NCBI RefSeq assembly: GCF_014204915.1 | Contig: NZ_JACHMH010000001.1 | Coordinates: 4,737,501-4,801,500 of the forward strand | Direction: 5' to 3' | Source: Crossiella cryophila | GTDB taxonomy: Bacteria > Actinomycetota > Actinomycetes > Mycobacteriales > Pseudonocardiaceae | Length of the DNA stretch: 64,000 nt | Part shown: one piece after another, positions 9,110-17,836 of the stretch | Layout: each line of letters opens with the position of its first letter | Numbering within the stretch: position 1 is the stretch's first letter | The notes under the pieces: model-generated | Databases searched by the model: none | Told to the model about the DNA's origin: nothing | The model's input: only the letters and a program-made list of their open reading frames with translations | Position numbers and translations under genes: made by a program

Positions 9110-9151
9110 GTTCCAAGGGCGGCTGCGGCGAGTGGGTGAAGCAGCCGCAGT

Positions 9152-9169
9152 ATCCCGCGAAGGCGTGAT
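9152..9169. promoter_or_regulatory. Putative pathway operator site 3
   Basis: ATCCCG-CGAAGG-CGTGAT, same half-sites and 6-bp spacing as site 2, on the CreE side of the divergent promoter. The 60-bp centre-to-centre spacing would place two bound dimers on nearly the same DNA face. Confidence 0.5.
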
Positions 9170-9245
9170 GACATCACCGCCCGGCGCCGAGCACTCTTCT
9201 CCCCAGTCTGTCAGCGTCACGCGCGATCCACACCCAGGGAGAGTG

Positions 9246-11258
9246 ATGTCGTCGGTGGCTCCATTGTGGACAACGATCTGCGTCATCGGCGCGGGCCCGC
9301 GCGGCATCTCGGTACTCGAGCGGATCTGCGCGAACGCGGCCCGGCGACTGGACCGGCGGGTGCTGGTGCACCTGGTCGATCCGCACCTCGGCGACGGCGG
9401 CGAGGTGTGGCGCACCGGTCAGCCCAGCGAACTCCTGATGAACACGATCGCCTCCCAGGTGACCATGTTCACCGACGACACCGTGGACTGCGCGGGCCCG
9501 ATCGCGCCCGGTCCCAGCCTGTACGAGTGGGCGAAGTTCCTGCCCCTGATGGACTCCATCGACGTCTACCCGGCGCACGTGCGCAAGGAGGCGGGCGCGC
9601 TGGGGCCGGACTCCTATCCCTCCCGCGCCTTCTACGGCCACTACCTGAGCTGGGTGCTGCGCCGGGTGGTGCGCACCGCGCCGCGGCACGTCAGCGTGCG
9701 GCTGCACCGGGGCACCGCGATCGCACTGGACGGCACACCTGACGGCGGTCAGTGCGTGACCCTGGCCGACGGCTCGGTACTGTCCGAAATGGACACCGTG
9801 GTGCTCGCCCAGGGCCACGTCGGCATGCCGCACGGGGATGCCGAGTCGCGGCTGGCCGGCTTCGCCGCCGCGCACGGCCTCGGCTACCAGCCGCCGATCA
9901 ACCCGGCCGACGCCCCGCTGGAGCGGATCAAGGCCGGGGAGGCGGTGGCGCTGCGCGGGATGGGGCTGAACTTCTTCGACTACACCGCGCTGCTCACCGT
10001 GGTCCGCGGCGGCCGGTTCGTGCGCGAGGACGGCCGCCTGGTCTACCACCCATCGGGCCGGGAACCCTTGCTGTACGCGGGATCCCGGCGCGGCGTGCCC
10101 TATCACGCGCGCGGGGAGAACCAGAAGGGCGCCTCCGGGCGGCACGAGCCGTTCTTCCTGACCCAGCCGGTGATCGACGGGCTGCGGCTGCGGATGGATC
10201 GCGGCATGGACGTGGAGTTCCGGCGCGATGTGTGGCCGATGGTCTCCCGCGAGGTGGAGGCGGTCTACTACCACGCGCTGATCGCCGACCGAGGTGACCC
10301 GTTCGCCGCCGATGACTTCCTGCGCGAGTACCTGGCCCGCGATGTGCACGACCCGGCCCTGGAAGTGTTGCGGCGGCACGGGATCGGCCTGACCGAACGC
10401 TGGGACTGGGATCTGATCGCGCGTCCGTTCGGGGACCGCCGTTTCGCCGACCGCGCCGAGTTCCGCGCCTGGCTGCTGGAATACCTGCGCCGCGATTTCG
10501 CGGAAGCCTTGCGCGGCAACGTGCGTGGTCCGCTCAAGGCGGCCATGGACGTGCTGCGCGACCTGCGCAACGAGATCCGGCTGGTGGTCGACCACAGCGG
10601 GATCAGCGGCCGCTCCTACCGCGAGGAACTCCAGGCCTGGTACACCCCGCTCAACGCCTACCTGTCCATCGGCCCGCCCGCCAGCCGGATCGAGGAGCTG
10701 ATCGCGCTGATCGAGGCCGGGGTGCTGCACGTGCTCGGCCCCGGCATGCGGGTCGTGCCGGACCCGGCAGGCAAGGGATTCCTGGTGCGCGCCAGCGAGA
10801 TCCCCGGCTCGGACGTGCTGGTCACCACCCTGGTGGAGGCCCGGCTGCCCGAGGTCGACGTGCGCCGCAGCACCGATCCGCTGCTCCGGCACCTGTGGCG
10901 GACCGGCCAGTGCGGCCCGTACCGCATCCCGGACGGCACCGGCGGCCACTACGAGACCGGCGGCCTGGCCATCACCCGCCGTCCCTACCACCTCCTTGAC
11001 GCGACCGGACGGCCGAACCCGCGCCGGTTCGCCTTCGGTGTGCCCACCGAGGCAGTGCACTGGGTGACCGCGGCCGGCATCCGTCCGGGGGTCAACTCGG
11101 TGATTCTGAGTGACGCGGACGCGATCGCGCGGGCGTGCCTGGCGGTCAGCCGCCCGGGTCTGGGAAGCTCGCGGACGTACCTGAACCAGCACATTCCGCT
11201 GGCCTGGCTGCCCACCAGCGCCCTGCAGCGGAGCCGGACCGCACGGGGGACCGTTTGA
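9246..11258 (+). CDS. creE: Flavin-dependent L-aspartate N-monooxygenase, nitrosuccinate-forming (CreE-like)
   Basis: 670 aa. The N-terminal FAD-binding Rossmann motif CVIGAGPRGISVLERI has GAGPRG at residues 15-20, followed by a large FAD/NAD(P)-binding region (GYQPPINPADA, LRGMGLNFFDY, RPYHLLDATG, FGVPTEAVHW). CreE-type enzymes oxidise the amino group of aspartate in steps to nitrosuccinate using NADPH and O2. The overlap with the CreD-like lyase gene makes the pair diagnostic. The ATG at 9246 is chosen because family members start just before the Rossmann strand and AGGGAGAG lies immediately upstream; the open frame back to 9105 would run through operator site 3. It is transcribed divergently from the aspartokinase operon. 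Confidence 0.92.
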   Translation: MSSVAPLWTTICVIGAGPRGISVLERICANAARRLDRRVLVHLVDPHLGDGGEVWRTGQPSELLMNTIASQVTMFTDDTVDCAGPIAPGPSLYEWAKFLPLMDSIDVYPAHVRKEAGALGPDSYPSRAFYGHYLSWVLRRVVRTAPRHVSVRLHRGTAIALDGTPDGGQCVTLADGSVLSEMDTVVLAQGHVGMPHGDAESRLAGFAAAHGLGYQPPINPADAPLERIKAGEAVALRGMGLNFFDYTALLTVVRGGRFVREDGRLVYHPSGREPLLYAGSRRGVPYHARGENQKGASGRHEPFFLTQPVIDGLRLRMDRGMDVEFRRDVWPMVSREVEAVYYHALIADRGDPFAADDFLREYLARDVHDPALEVLRRHGIGLTERWDWDLIARPFGDRRFADRAEFRAWLLEYLRRDFAEALRGNVRGPLKAAMDVLRDLRNEIRLVVDHSGISGRSYREELQAWYTPLNAYLSIGPPASRIEELIALIEAGVLHVLGPGMRVVPDPAGKGFLVRASEIPGSDVLVTTLVEARLPEVDVRRSTDPLLRHLWRTGQCGPYRIPDGTGGHYETGGLAITRRPYHLLDATGRPNPRRFAFGVPTEAVHWVTAAGIRPGVNSVILSDADAIARACLAVSRPGLGSSRTYLNQHIPLAWLPTSALQRSRTARGTV

Positions 11259-12622
11259 CCAGCCACGCCACCGATTCCGGCCTGCTCGCCCCGGTGTGGG
11301 CGGGCACCGGCGCCGCCGAGGCCACCTCGGATCACGCCTGGGTGCGGGCCATGCTCGACGTCGAGGTCGCGCTGGCCCGCGCCCAGGCCAAGCTCGGCAT
11401 CATCCCGGCGGCGGCGGCCGAGCGCATCGCCGCGGCCGCCGACCCGGACCGGATCGACCTGGTCCAGCTGGCCGAGGCATCCCGCGGCGCGGCCAACCCG
11501 GTGGTGGTCTTCGTCCAGCTGTTCACCGCGCTGATCGAGCCGGCCGCGGCCGAGTACGTGCACCGGGGCAGCACCAGCCAGGACATCCTGGACTCGGCCA
11601 CCATGCTCCTGGCCGCCAGGGCGTTCCGGCGAGTCGAGGCCGACCTGACCAGGGCGGCCACCGCAGTGGCCGGGCTGGCCCGGGAGTACCGGGACACCCC
11701 GATGGCCGGGCGCACCCTGACCCAGCACGCGGTGCCGATCACCTTCGGGCTCAAGGCCGCGGGCTGGCTCACCCTGGTCCTGGACGCCAGGGACCGGGTC
11801 CGCCACCTGCTGGAGCGGGGTCTGCCCGCCCAGCTCGGCGGCGCGGCGGGCACCCTGTCCGCCTACGCCGAGTACGCCACCGCCGCCACCGGTCACCCGC
11901 ACACCCTGGACCTGCTGGCCGGCTTCAGCGCCCAACTCGGCCTGCCCGAACCGGTCCTGCCCTGGCACGCGGTGCGCACCCCGATCGCCGATCTGGGCGC
12001 CACCGCCGCCTTCGTCACCGGCGCCCTCGGCAAGATCGCCGTCGACGTGCAGGGCATGTCCCGCACCGAGGTCGGCGAGGTGGCCGAACCCAGCGCCGAG
12101 GGCCGCGGCCAGTCCTCCGCCATGCCGCAGAAGCGAAACCCGGTGCTGGCCACCCTGATCCTGGCCGCCGCCAGGCAGACCCCGGCCCTGTCCAGCATCC
12201 TCACCCAGTGCCTGATCTCCGAGGACGAACGCGCCGCCGGGGCCTGGCACGCCGAATGGCAACCCCTGCGGGAAGTCCTGCGCCTGACCATCGGCGCGGC
12301 GCACACCGCGGCGGAACTCGTTACGGGACTTGAGGTCTTCCCGGATCGCCTGCGCGCCAACCTGGCCCTGTCCGGCGGCACGATCGTCTCCGAACGGCTC
12401 AACGTGGCACTGGCCCCGGTGCTGGGCAAAGCCCCGGCCAAGAAGCTGCTCGCCCGGATCTCCTTGGCATCGGCGGCCACCGGCATCCCGTTCGGCGAAC
12501 TGCTGGCGGCCGCACCGGAACTGGCGGGCAAGCTGACCGACGTGGCCGAGCTGCTGGATCCGGCGCGATACCTTGGCGCGGCGGGGGACCTGGTCGACCG
12601 GGCCCTGGCCAGGGCCGACTGA
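11255..12622 (+). CDS. creD: Nitrosuccinate lyase, nitrite-releasing (CreD-like, fumarase/aspartase superfamily)
   Basis: 455 aa from the TTG at 11255, which overlaps the upstream stop by three bases and has GGGGGA upstream; no ATG or GTG lies nearby in frame. The superfamily signature loop QSSAMPQKRNP is at residues 286-296, with YVHRGSTSQDILDSAT and GRTLTQHAVP earlier, the layout of carboxymuconate cycloisomerase/adenylosuccinate-lyase-like members. CreD eliminates nitrous acid from nitrosuccinate, leaving fumarate. Translational coupling to CreE fits an unstable intermediate passed between the two enzymes. Confidence 0.92.
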   Translation: MTSHATDSGLLAPVWAGTGAAEATSDHAWVRAMLDVEVALARAQAKLGIIPAAAAERIAAAADPDRIDLVQLAEASRGAANPVVVFVQLFTALIEPAAAEYVHRGSTSQDILDSATMLLAARAFRRVEADLTRAATAVAGLAREYRDTPMAGRTLTQHAVPITFGLKAAGWLTLVLDARDRVRHLLERGLPAQLGGAAGTLSAYAEYATAATGHPHTLDLLAGFSAQLGLPEPVLPWHAVRTPIADLGATAAFVTGALGKIAVDVQGMSRTEVGEVAEPSAEGRGQSSAMPQKRNPVLATLILAAARQTPALSSILTQCLISEDERAAGAWHAEWQPLREVLRLTIGAAHTAAELVTGLEVFPDRLRANLALSGGTIVSERLNVALAPVLGKAPAKKLLARISLASAATGIPFGELLAAAPELAGKLTDVAELLDPARYLGAAGDLVDRALARAD

Positions 12623-12637
12623 GGCTACCGTGGTGGC

Positions 12638-13210
12638 ATGTACTGGGATCCGCTGCCGACCGTGGCCGCCTCGACGAACCAGCCGGTGGCCGGTGCGGAA
12701 GAGCTGCTGCTGTGGCCGCCGGAGTCCTACCTGCTGGGCAAGTGGGAACTGCGGGACTGGCGCAACGTGCCGGGCCCGTTCTACGGCGCGGAGACCGACT
12801 CCTGCTGGGCAGGCCGCCTGGTCGCACCCGACCACGTCGTCTACGAGGACGAGCGGTTCGGCGAGGTGGTGTTCCGGCAGCCGAGGGATGTCCAGGAGAC
12901 GCACCGCCTGCTGAGCGCGGCCTGGCAGGACCCGTTCTGCGGCTACGCCGCCGACGGCGACCAGCACTGGACCCTGGCGCTGATCCGGGAGTGGTGGGCG
13001 GAGCGGGCCCGGCTCGCGGCGTGGATCGAGGACCTTCAGCGGCGGTGGTCGGTCGAGGGGAACGAGGACGAGCAGGAGGCCGCGACCGGGTTGCGCGCCT
13101 ACGCGGGTTACCTCGCCGACGGGGTCGAGGGCTGTCTACGCGAGTACGGGTTCTGGCTTGAGCATCGGCGATCGGCCCGGCCAGGGGAAACACTGCCCGA
13201 CCTCGGCTAG
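12638..13210 (+). CDS. Hypothetical protein, acidic, Trp-rich
   Basis: 190 aa, 15 bp after the lyase gene on the same strand, so probably in its operon. It is rich in Trp and acidic residues (LLLWPPESYLLGKWELRDW, WTLALIREWWAERARL), with a helical middle. It has no signal peptide, no membrane segment and no cofactor motif that I recognise. I cannot assign a family or a role in the pathway. Confidence 0.75.
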   Translation: MYWDPLPTVAASTNQPVAGAEELLLWPPESYLLGKWELRDWRNVPGPFYGAETDSCWAGRLVAPDHVVYEDERFGEVVFRQPRDVQETHRLLSAAWQDPFCGYAADGDQHWTLALIREWWAERARLAAWIEDLQRRWSVEGNEDEQEAATGLRAYAGYLADGVEGCLREYGFWLEHRRSARPGETLPDLG

Positions 13211-13220
13211 CCGCCGGTTG

Positions 13221-13251
13221 CCCGGCGTGGCAACGGAAACGCCACGCCGGG
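13221..13251. terminator. 11-bp stem terminator between convergent genes
   Basis: CCCGGCGTGGC (13221-13231) pairs perfectly with GCCACGCCGGG (13241-13251) around a 9-base loop. It is located between the convergent hypothetical and oxidase genes and closes the CreE-CreD unit. Confidence 0.75.
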
Positions 13252-13260
13252 ACCGATGGT

Positions 13261-14880
13261 TCAGCGGGTGCCGGGCAGCCGGATCGACTGCGCGTGCCGG
13301 AACACGTTGCGCGGGTCCCACTTGGCCTTGGCCAGCTGCAGCCGCCGGTAGCTGCCCTTGAAGTACAGCTCGGTCCACGGCACCGTCGAGCGGTTCCAGG
13401 CCGGGTCGCTGATGTCGATGTCGGCGTAGTTGATGAAGCAGCCGTCGGTGACCTCGTTGAGCACCGGCACGCCGCCGGTGTCGGCGTAGACCTGCTGGTA
13501 GAACTCCTGGTGCCACTGGAGGTTCCGCTTGTCGTCGGCGGCCTCGGCCCAGGCGGTGCCCCACAGCAGCTTCAGCACCGAGTCGCGGTGCGGTTCGGCG
13601 GTGGCCTCGGCGGGCACGGTGTTGATCTTACCGCCGTAGGAGGCGATGGAGACCGCGAAACCGAGGTGGGTGTAGGTGGTCGCGGTCAGCGCCTTGTACA
13701 GCGCGGCGATCTGCGGGTCGGTGAATCCCTTGCGGTGGTAGCTGGACTTGTACTTGTACCGGTCGGTCGGGGTGTGCACCCACAGGCCCTGCCAGCCGGT
13801 GGACTGCAGCCAGGGCAGCTTGCGCTTGTCGGTGACCTGCGGGGTGACCCCGACGCCCTCGCCGATCGCGGCCACGAACGCGTCCAGCAGCCGCTCGGAA
13901 TCCGGTGCGGTGGCGTCCATCTGCACGATGAGGTGGTTGGGCGCGGTCGCTTTGGTGCTCAGTTCGAGGCGGGAGAACAGCTTGGCGTACGGGCTGTTCA
14001 CCGCGCTGTTGCGTTCGTGCCACTGGCCGAAGTTGCGCAGCAGCCGGGTGAAGCGCGGTTCGGTCAGGTTGTCCCACGGCCATTCCACCCGGTGGATCCA
14101 CACCTCGGCGGGCGGCGCGGGCAGCAGCTTGGTCGGGTCGCTGCCGGTGGCGCCGGGATCGCGGAACCAGAACCGCGTGACCACGCCGAAACTGCCGCCG
14201 CCGCCACCGGTGTGCGCCCACCACAGCTCGCGGTTGGGGTCGTTGGCCTCCCTGGTCGCGATGACCGCCTTGGCCACGCCCGCCTGGTCCACCACCACGA
14301 CCTCGACCGCCTGCACGTAGTCCACGATCAGGCCGTGCTGGCGGCCGAGCTGGCCGTAACCGCCACCGGTGACGTGCCCGCCGACGCCCACGGTGTGGCA
14401 GGACCCGCCGGGCAGGGTGACACCCCAGCGGCGCAACAGGGTGCCGTAGACATCGCCCAGCAGCGCGCCCGCCTCGACCTCGAAGGCGCCGCGCGCGGTG
14501 TCGAAGCGCACCGCGTCCATACAGCTCATGTCGATGATGACCTGGACCTCGGGGTGGTCGACGAAGCCCTCGTAGCAGTGCCCGCCGGAGCGCACCGAGA
14601 GCCGCTTGCCGGTCCGCACCGCCTCGCCGACGGCGTTCACCACCTCGGTGGTGGTCACCGGCAGCCGCACCACATCGGGATTGGACACCCAGCGCATGTT
14701 CTGCCCTCGGGAGAGCGCCGCGTGCCGGTGATCGCCACGCGGCACGGTGAGCGCGTTGGCCGGCCGGGCCGGGCCCTCGTCCGCGCCCGCGATCGTGGCG
14801 GCGAACGGCGGCACGACCAGAGCGGTGCCCCCCAGCACCGCCGCCCTGCTGAGCAGGGTTCGACGGGATAACCCGTTCAT
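13261..14880 (-). CDS. Tat-exported berberine-bridge-type FAD oxidase
   Basis: 539 aa. The N-terminus MNGLSRRTLLSRAAVLGGTA is a twin-arginine signal. The PCMH-type FAD domain follows, with RSGGHCYEG (His101, the usual 8-alpha-histidyl-FAD site) and LPGGSCHTVGVGGH (Cys161, the usual 6-S-cysteinyl site), so a bicovalent flavin is expected. A C-terminal BBE segment ends WDPRNVFRHAQSI. Such enzymes oxidise alcohols, sugars or phenols with O2. Its promoter carries the cluster's operator motif (14984), which argues it belongs to the pathway. An extracytoplasmic oxidase would act late, on exported product. Its substrate is unknown. Confidence 0.9.
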   Translation of the reverse strand: MNGLSRRTLLSRAAVLGGTALVVPPFAATIAGADEGPARPANALTVPRGDHRHAALSRGQNMRWVSNPDVVRLPVTTTEVVNAVGEAVRTGKRLSVRSGGHCYEGFVDHPEVQVIIDMSCMDAVRFDTARGAFEVEAGALLGDVYGTLLRRWGVTLPGGSCHTVGVGGHVTGGGYGQLGRQHGLIVDYVQAVEVVVVDQAGVAKAVIATREANDPNRELWWAHTGGGGGSFGVVTRFWFRDPGATGSDPTKLLPAPPAEVWIHRVEWPWDNLTEPRFTRLLRNFGQWHERNSAVNSPYAKLFSRLELSTKATAPNHLIVQMDATAPDSERLLDAFVAAIGEGVGVTPQVTDKRKLPWLQSTGWQGLWVHTPTDRYKYKSSYHRKGFTDPQIAALYKALTATTYTHLGFAVSIASYGGKINTVPAEATAEPHRDSVLKLLWGTAWAEAADDKRNLQWHQEFYQQVYADTGGVPVLNEVTDGCFINYADIDISDPAWNRSTVPWTELYFKGSYRRLQLAKAKWDPRNVFRHAQSIRLPGTR

Positions 14881-14983
14881 CAGGTGAACCTCCAGGAGTC
14901 AGACGACGGCCCGGAGCACGCAGCACCCCGCCGCGGCCCACCCCGGGAACGGCTCCAGGATGTGGCGGGAATCCACTGCGGAC

Positions 14984-15001
14984 ACCACGTGTTCGCGTGA
15001 T
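14984..15001. promoter_or_regulatory. Putative pathway operator site 4
   Basis: ACCACG-TGTTCG-CGTGAT, the reverse complement of the site 1 core with one changed base. A further half-site (ATCCCG on the minus strand, 15006-15011) adjoins it. It is about 105 bp upstream of the oxidase start. The rest of the 14881-15324 gap holds the promoters of the two divergent genes and one GTCCACAGTGGAC word at 15144; I see no other gene there. Confidence 0.55.
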
Positions 15002-15324
15002 CTTCTCGGGATTCACCGGCAGAAAACCCGGCCGGGCGGCAGATGTGGCTTCGTCACAGGAGATTCTGGCGGCGACGCGTAGTTGACCGTACTCGTACTG
15101 TTACCTGCCCGCAACGGTTTCCGTTGCCCGAAAGGGCAGCACCGTCCACAGTGGACGATGAGTGTGCGCACGCTGGATGAGCGGGCGATGACCCAGGGTG
15201 GCGATCAGTCCGGCCGGTCGATGATCCGATGGGCGGCGGTCCGGCTGGCAGGTTGCGGCCAGCGAACGCCGCGGTGTGCCGGTCCGTGTCAGCGTGTACG
15301 CGGACGGTGAAGGGGGTGCGGCGA

Positions 15325-16959
15325 ATGGCGGTGCCGGAACCGGAGGCGGGTTTTGGGCTGTGGCCGAGGGTGCGGGCGATCACCGGCTGGCCGGAGTCCA
15401 ATGAGGACACTCTGGAACAGCTCTCGGCGGGCTGGCAGCGCGGCGCGAGCGCGTTCGAGCGCGCGGGCGGGCACGACCTGGCCCCGGTGCGCCAGTCCTG
15501 GAGTGACAGCGGTGGGGGTGCGTTCATGGCCAGGGCGGGCAAAACCCTGGCCACGGCCACCGAACAGGGCACCGGGATGGCCGCGCTGAGCCGTCAGGTC
15601 GCGGCTTTCGGCGCCGAGGTGGCCGGGGTGAAGAACAGCATCCGGAGCACCATCGGGGTCAACGATCCGGTGTACGGGCTGATCGGCGCACTGCTGCCAC
15701 CGCCGTTCGGCGGCGCGGCGCAGGCCGTGTTCGCCAACCAGACCGCGGAGATCGTCAACGCCACCATCACCGACGCGGCCGCCAGGGTGTCCGGGCAGGG
15801 CGGTCCCTCGGCGTTCCAGGACCCCGCGAACGAGGCCAAGCCGGGAATCGACCCGAAGCAGAACGCCGAGTGGTGGCGGAAGCTCTCCCCGGAGGAGCAG
15901 CTCCGGCTGATCAGGGAGCAACCGGAGCTGGTCGCCGGACTCGACGGCCTGCCCACCGCGGCCCGCGACGACGCCAACCGCCTGCTGCTGGGGCGAACCT
16001 CGGAGGATCTGCGTGCCCAGGCCCGGCGGCTGCGCGAGGAGGCCACCCGGCTGGACGGCGGGATCGTCCCGCAGTCCGGCGAGGGCGTCGGCGGTGCCGA
16101 CCCGGTCAACCGGGCCGGTCTGCTCGCCGAGGCCGACCGTCTCGACCAGCGCGCCAAGCACCTGGACGAGCTGTCCGCCCGCCTGGGCCCGGATGTCGGC
16201 TACGACCCGAGGAATCCCACCGCTGGCGACCAGAAGTACTTCCTGCTGGGCTTCGACAACGCCGACGACGGCCGGGCGATCGTCTCCCGCGGCAACCCGG
16301 ACACCGCGGCCAACGTCGCCACCCTGATCCCCGGCATCAGCCACAACATCAGCACCCTGGCCACCCCGTCCGCGCCCGGCGAGCAGACGATCATCGACCG
16401 GCTGGACGTGCTGCACCAGGCCACCACCGATGCCGGATCCCCGTCCACCGCGGTGATCGGCTGGCTGGGTTACGACTCACCGGACGGCGCCGACGCGGCC
16501 AACACCGCCGGCAGCCACGCCGCCCACGACGCGAAGGACGACCTGGCCAGGTTCCAGCAGGGACTGCGGGCCGGCCACGACGGCCCCCGCTCGCACAACA
16601 CCGTCATCGGCCACAGCTACGGCGCCCTGGTCGCGGGCCTCGCGACCAGGGACCGGGTGCTGGACGTGGACGAGTTCGTCTCGGTCGGCAGCCTGGGCAA
16701 CGGCACGCACGAGGCGAGCCAGCACCGGGTCGGCAGGGTGTGGGTGGCCGAGGACAGCGCCGACTGGTTCGCCGACACCGGCCTGTTCGTCCGCGACCCC
16801 AGCGATGACGGTTACGGGGCCAGGCGGCTGAACATCGACTCGCCGCCGGAGGTGCGCTTCCGCACCGACTCGCACAGCCGCGTCTTCGAGGCGACACCCG
16901 GCAACGTCGGCCTGCGCAACCTCGGCAACGTCATCGCCGGACAACCGCCGGTGGGCTGA
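15325..16959 (+). CDS. DUF1023 alpha/beta-hydrolase with WXG-like N-terminal region
   Basis: 544 aa from the ATG at 15325, with AAGGGGG eight bases upstream. The first ~200 residues are helical and WXG100/EspC-like (WPRVRAITGWPESNEDTL..., SWSDSGGGAFMARAG). A coiled segment around LRAQARRLREEATRL follows. The C-terminal DUF1023 hydrolase has the nucleophile elbow VIGHSYGALVAGLA and an earlier GWLGYDSPDGA. DUF1023 proteins are common in actinobacteria, often near ESX/type VII-related genes. Substrate is unknown. It appears monocistronic and stands outside the diazo cluster. Confidence 0.87.
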   Translation: MAVPEPEAGFGLWPRVRAITGWPESNEDTLEQLSAGWQRGASAFERAGGHDLAPVRQSWSDSGGGAFMARAGKTLATATEQGTGMAALSRQVAAFGAEVAGVKNSIRSTIGVNDPVYGLIGALLPPPFGGAAQAVFANQTAEIVNATITDAAARVSGQGGPSAFQDPANEAKPGIDPKQNAEWWRKLSPEEQLRLIREQPELVAGLDGLPTAARDDANRLLLGRTSEDLRAQARRLREEATRLDGGIVPQSGEGVGGADPVNRAGLLAEADRLDQRAKHLDELSARLGPDVGYDPRNPTAGDQKYFLLGFDNADDGRAIVSRGNPDTAANVATLIPGISHNISTLATPSAPGEQTIIDRLDVLHQATTDAGSPSTAVIGWLGYDSPDGADAANTAGSHAAHDAKDDLARFQQGLRAGHDGPRSHNTVIGHSYGALVAGLATRDRVLDVDEFVSVGSLGNGTHEASQHRVGRVWVAEDSADWFADTGLFVRDPSDDGYGARRLNIDSPPEVRFRTDSHSRVFEATPGNVGLRNLGNVIAGQPPVG

Positions 16960-16963
16960 GCCG

Positions 16964-17353
16964 TCAGGACCGCACCCAGCACAGCGCGGCCACCCGCGCG
17001 CGCCCGTCCACCACGTACTCCGGCGTGCTCAACGTCAGCCGGTCGCCCTCGAACTTGAATCCGCGCCGCTGCTCGGCCCCGGTCAGATCGGGGTGCGAGC
17101 TGATCTCCAGCTTGTGCACCACCTGATCCCCGTCCAGGGTGTAGGTGCCGGTGTAGCCGAAGTAGTAGTCCACGCCGTGGGTCTGGCCGTCGGTGCGGGC
17201 CAGGTGCACCGACATGTGCCCGCGCGCGGTGTAGAGCAGGCGGCCGTTGGGGTTGGGCCCGAACGGATCGCTGAGCGTGGCCCCGGTCGCCACGTCCAGC
17301 TCGCGGTACCAGTCCAGCCGCCACCGCCCGACCAGGGACGCCTCGGTAGTCAT
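16964..17353 (-). CDS. Lipocalin-like domain protein
   Basis: 129 aa small beta-barrel. The pattern LVGRWRLDWYRELD... NGRLLYTARGHMSVHLAR... YFGYTGTYTLDGDQVVHKLE matches the lipocalin-like family (PF13924 type). It is downstream of the ArsR gene, which ends 10 bp before this start, so the two form an operon. The ligand is unknown. It converges with the DUF1023 gene with only four bases between stops. Confidence 0.8.
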   Translation of the reverse strand: MTTEASLVGRWRLDWYRELDVATGATLSDPFGPNPNGRLLYTARGHMSVHLARTDGQTHGVDYYFGYTGTYTLDGDQVVHKLEISSHPDLTGAEQRRGFKFEGDRLTLSTPEYVVDGRARVAALCWVRS

Positions 17354-17363
17354 GCCGCAGAAC

Positions 17364-17741
17364 CTAGTCGCGAGCGGCGAGCGGCGGGTCGGGGGCCAGG
17401 GATCCGTCCGGCGCGATGTGGTCGAAGATCTGCTGGATCAGGGTGATCACATGCGGGTCGTCCACCGTGTAGAGCTGGCGGCGGCCGTCCCGGTGCGCGG
17501 AGATCACCCCGGCCAGGCGCAGCTTGGTCAGGTGCTGGGAGGCGGTGGCGATGCCGATGCCGACCCGGCGGGCCAGCGTGCCCACGTCGTAGGGGCCGTG
17601 CGTGATCAGCCAGACCAGGTGCAGGCGGACCGGGCTGGCCAGCAGGGCGAAGGTGTCGGCGCTGGCACGCAGCTGCGCGGGGGTCGGCTCGGTGGCCTGG
17701 CCGGGGGGCGGCGGCTCGGTGGGTGCGGGCTGTGTCGGCAT
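17364..17741 (-). CDS. ArsR-family regulator
   Basis: 125 aa winged-helix protein. A proline-rich N-terminus is followed by FALLASPVRLHLVWLITHGP, the recognition region IGIATASQHLTKLRLAGVI, and a wing DGRRQLYTVDD. No Cys metal site is visible in the alpha3/alpha5 regions, so it is probably not a classical metal sensor. It is co-transcribed with the lipocalin-like gene and divergent from the cation exchanger. Confidence 0.88.
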   Translation of the reverse strand: MPTQPAPTEPPPPGQATEPTPAQLRASADTFALLASPVRLHLVWLITHGPYDVGTLARRVGIGIATASQHLTKLRLAGVISAHRDGRRQLYTVDDPHVITLIQQIFDHIAPDGSLAPDPPLAARD

Positions 17742-17836
17742 GGCCAGCCCATTGTTCCGCTAGTGATCGCCGGCCGGCAGCCCGACTCGACAGTTCGATA
17801 GTTGCGAAGATGTCGAAATGATGAGAGGCTGGGCGC

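Noticed and set aside
9018-9116. An upstream start for the aspartokinase at 9116
   Set aside because: The extra 33 residues are not aspartokinase-like, while the ATG at 9017 has a well-placed SD and the canonical N-terminus.
9105-9245. An upstream start for the CreE-like gene at 9105
   Set aside because: That region contains operator sites and no family sequence; the protein family starts at the Rossmann strand after 9246, where an SD sequence is found.
9174-11192. Long minus-strand frame opposite the CreE-like gene
   Set aside because: Antisense shadow of a recognised flavoenzyme; no conserved motif and implausible composition.
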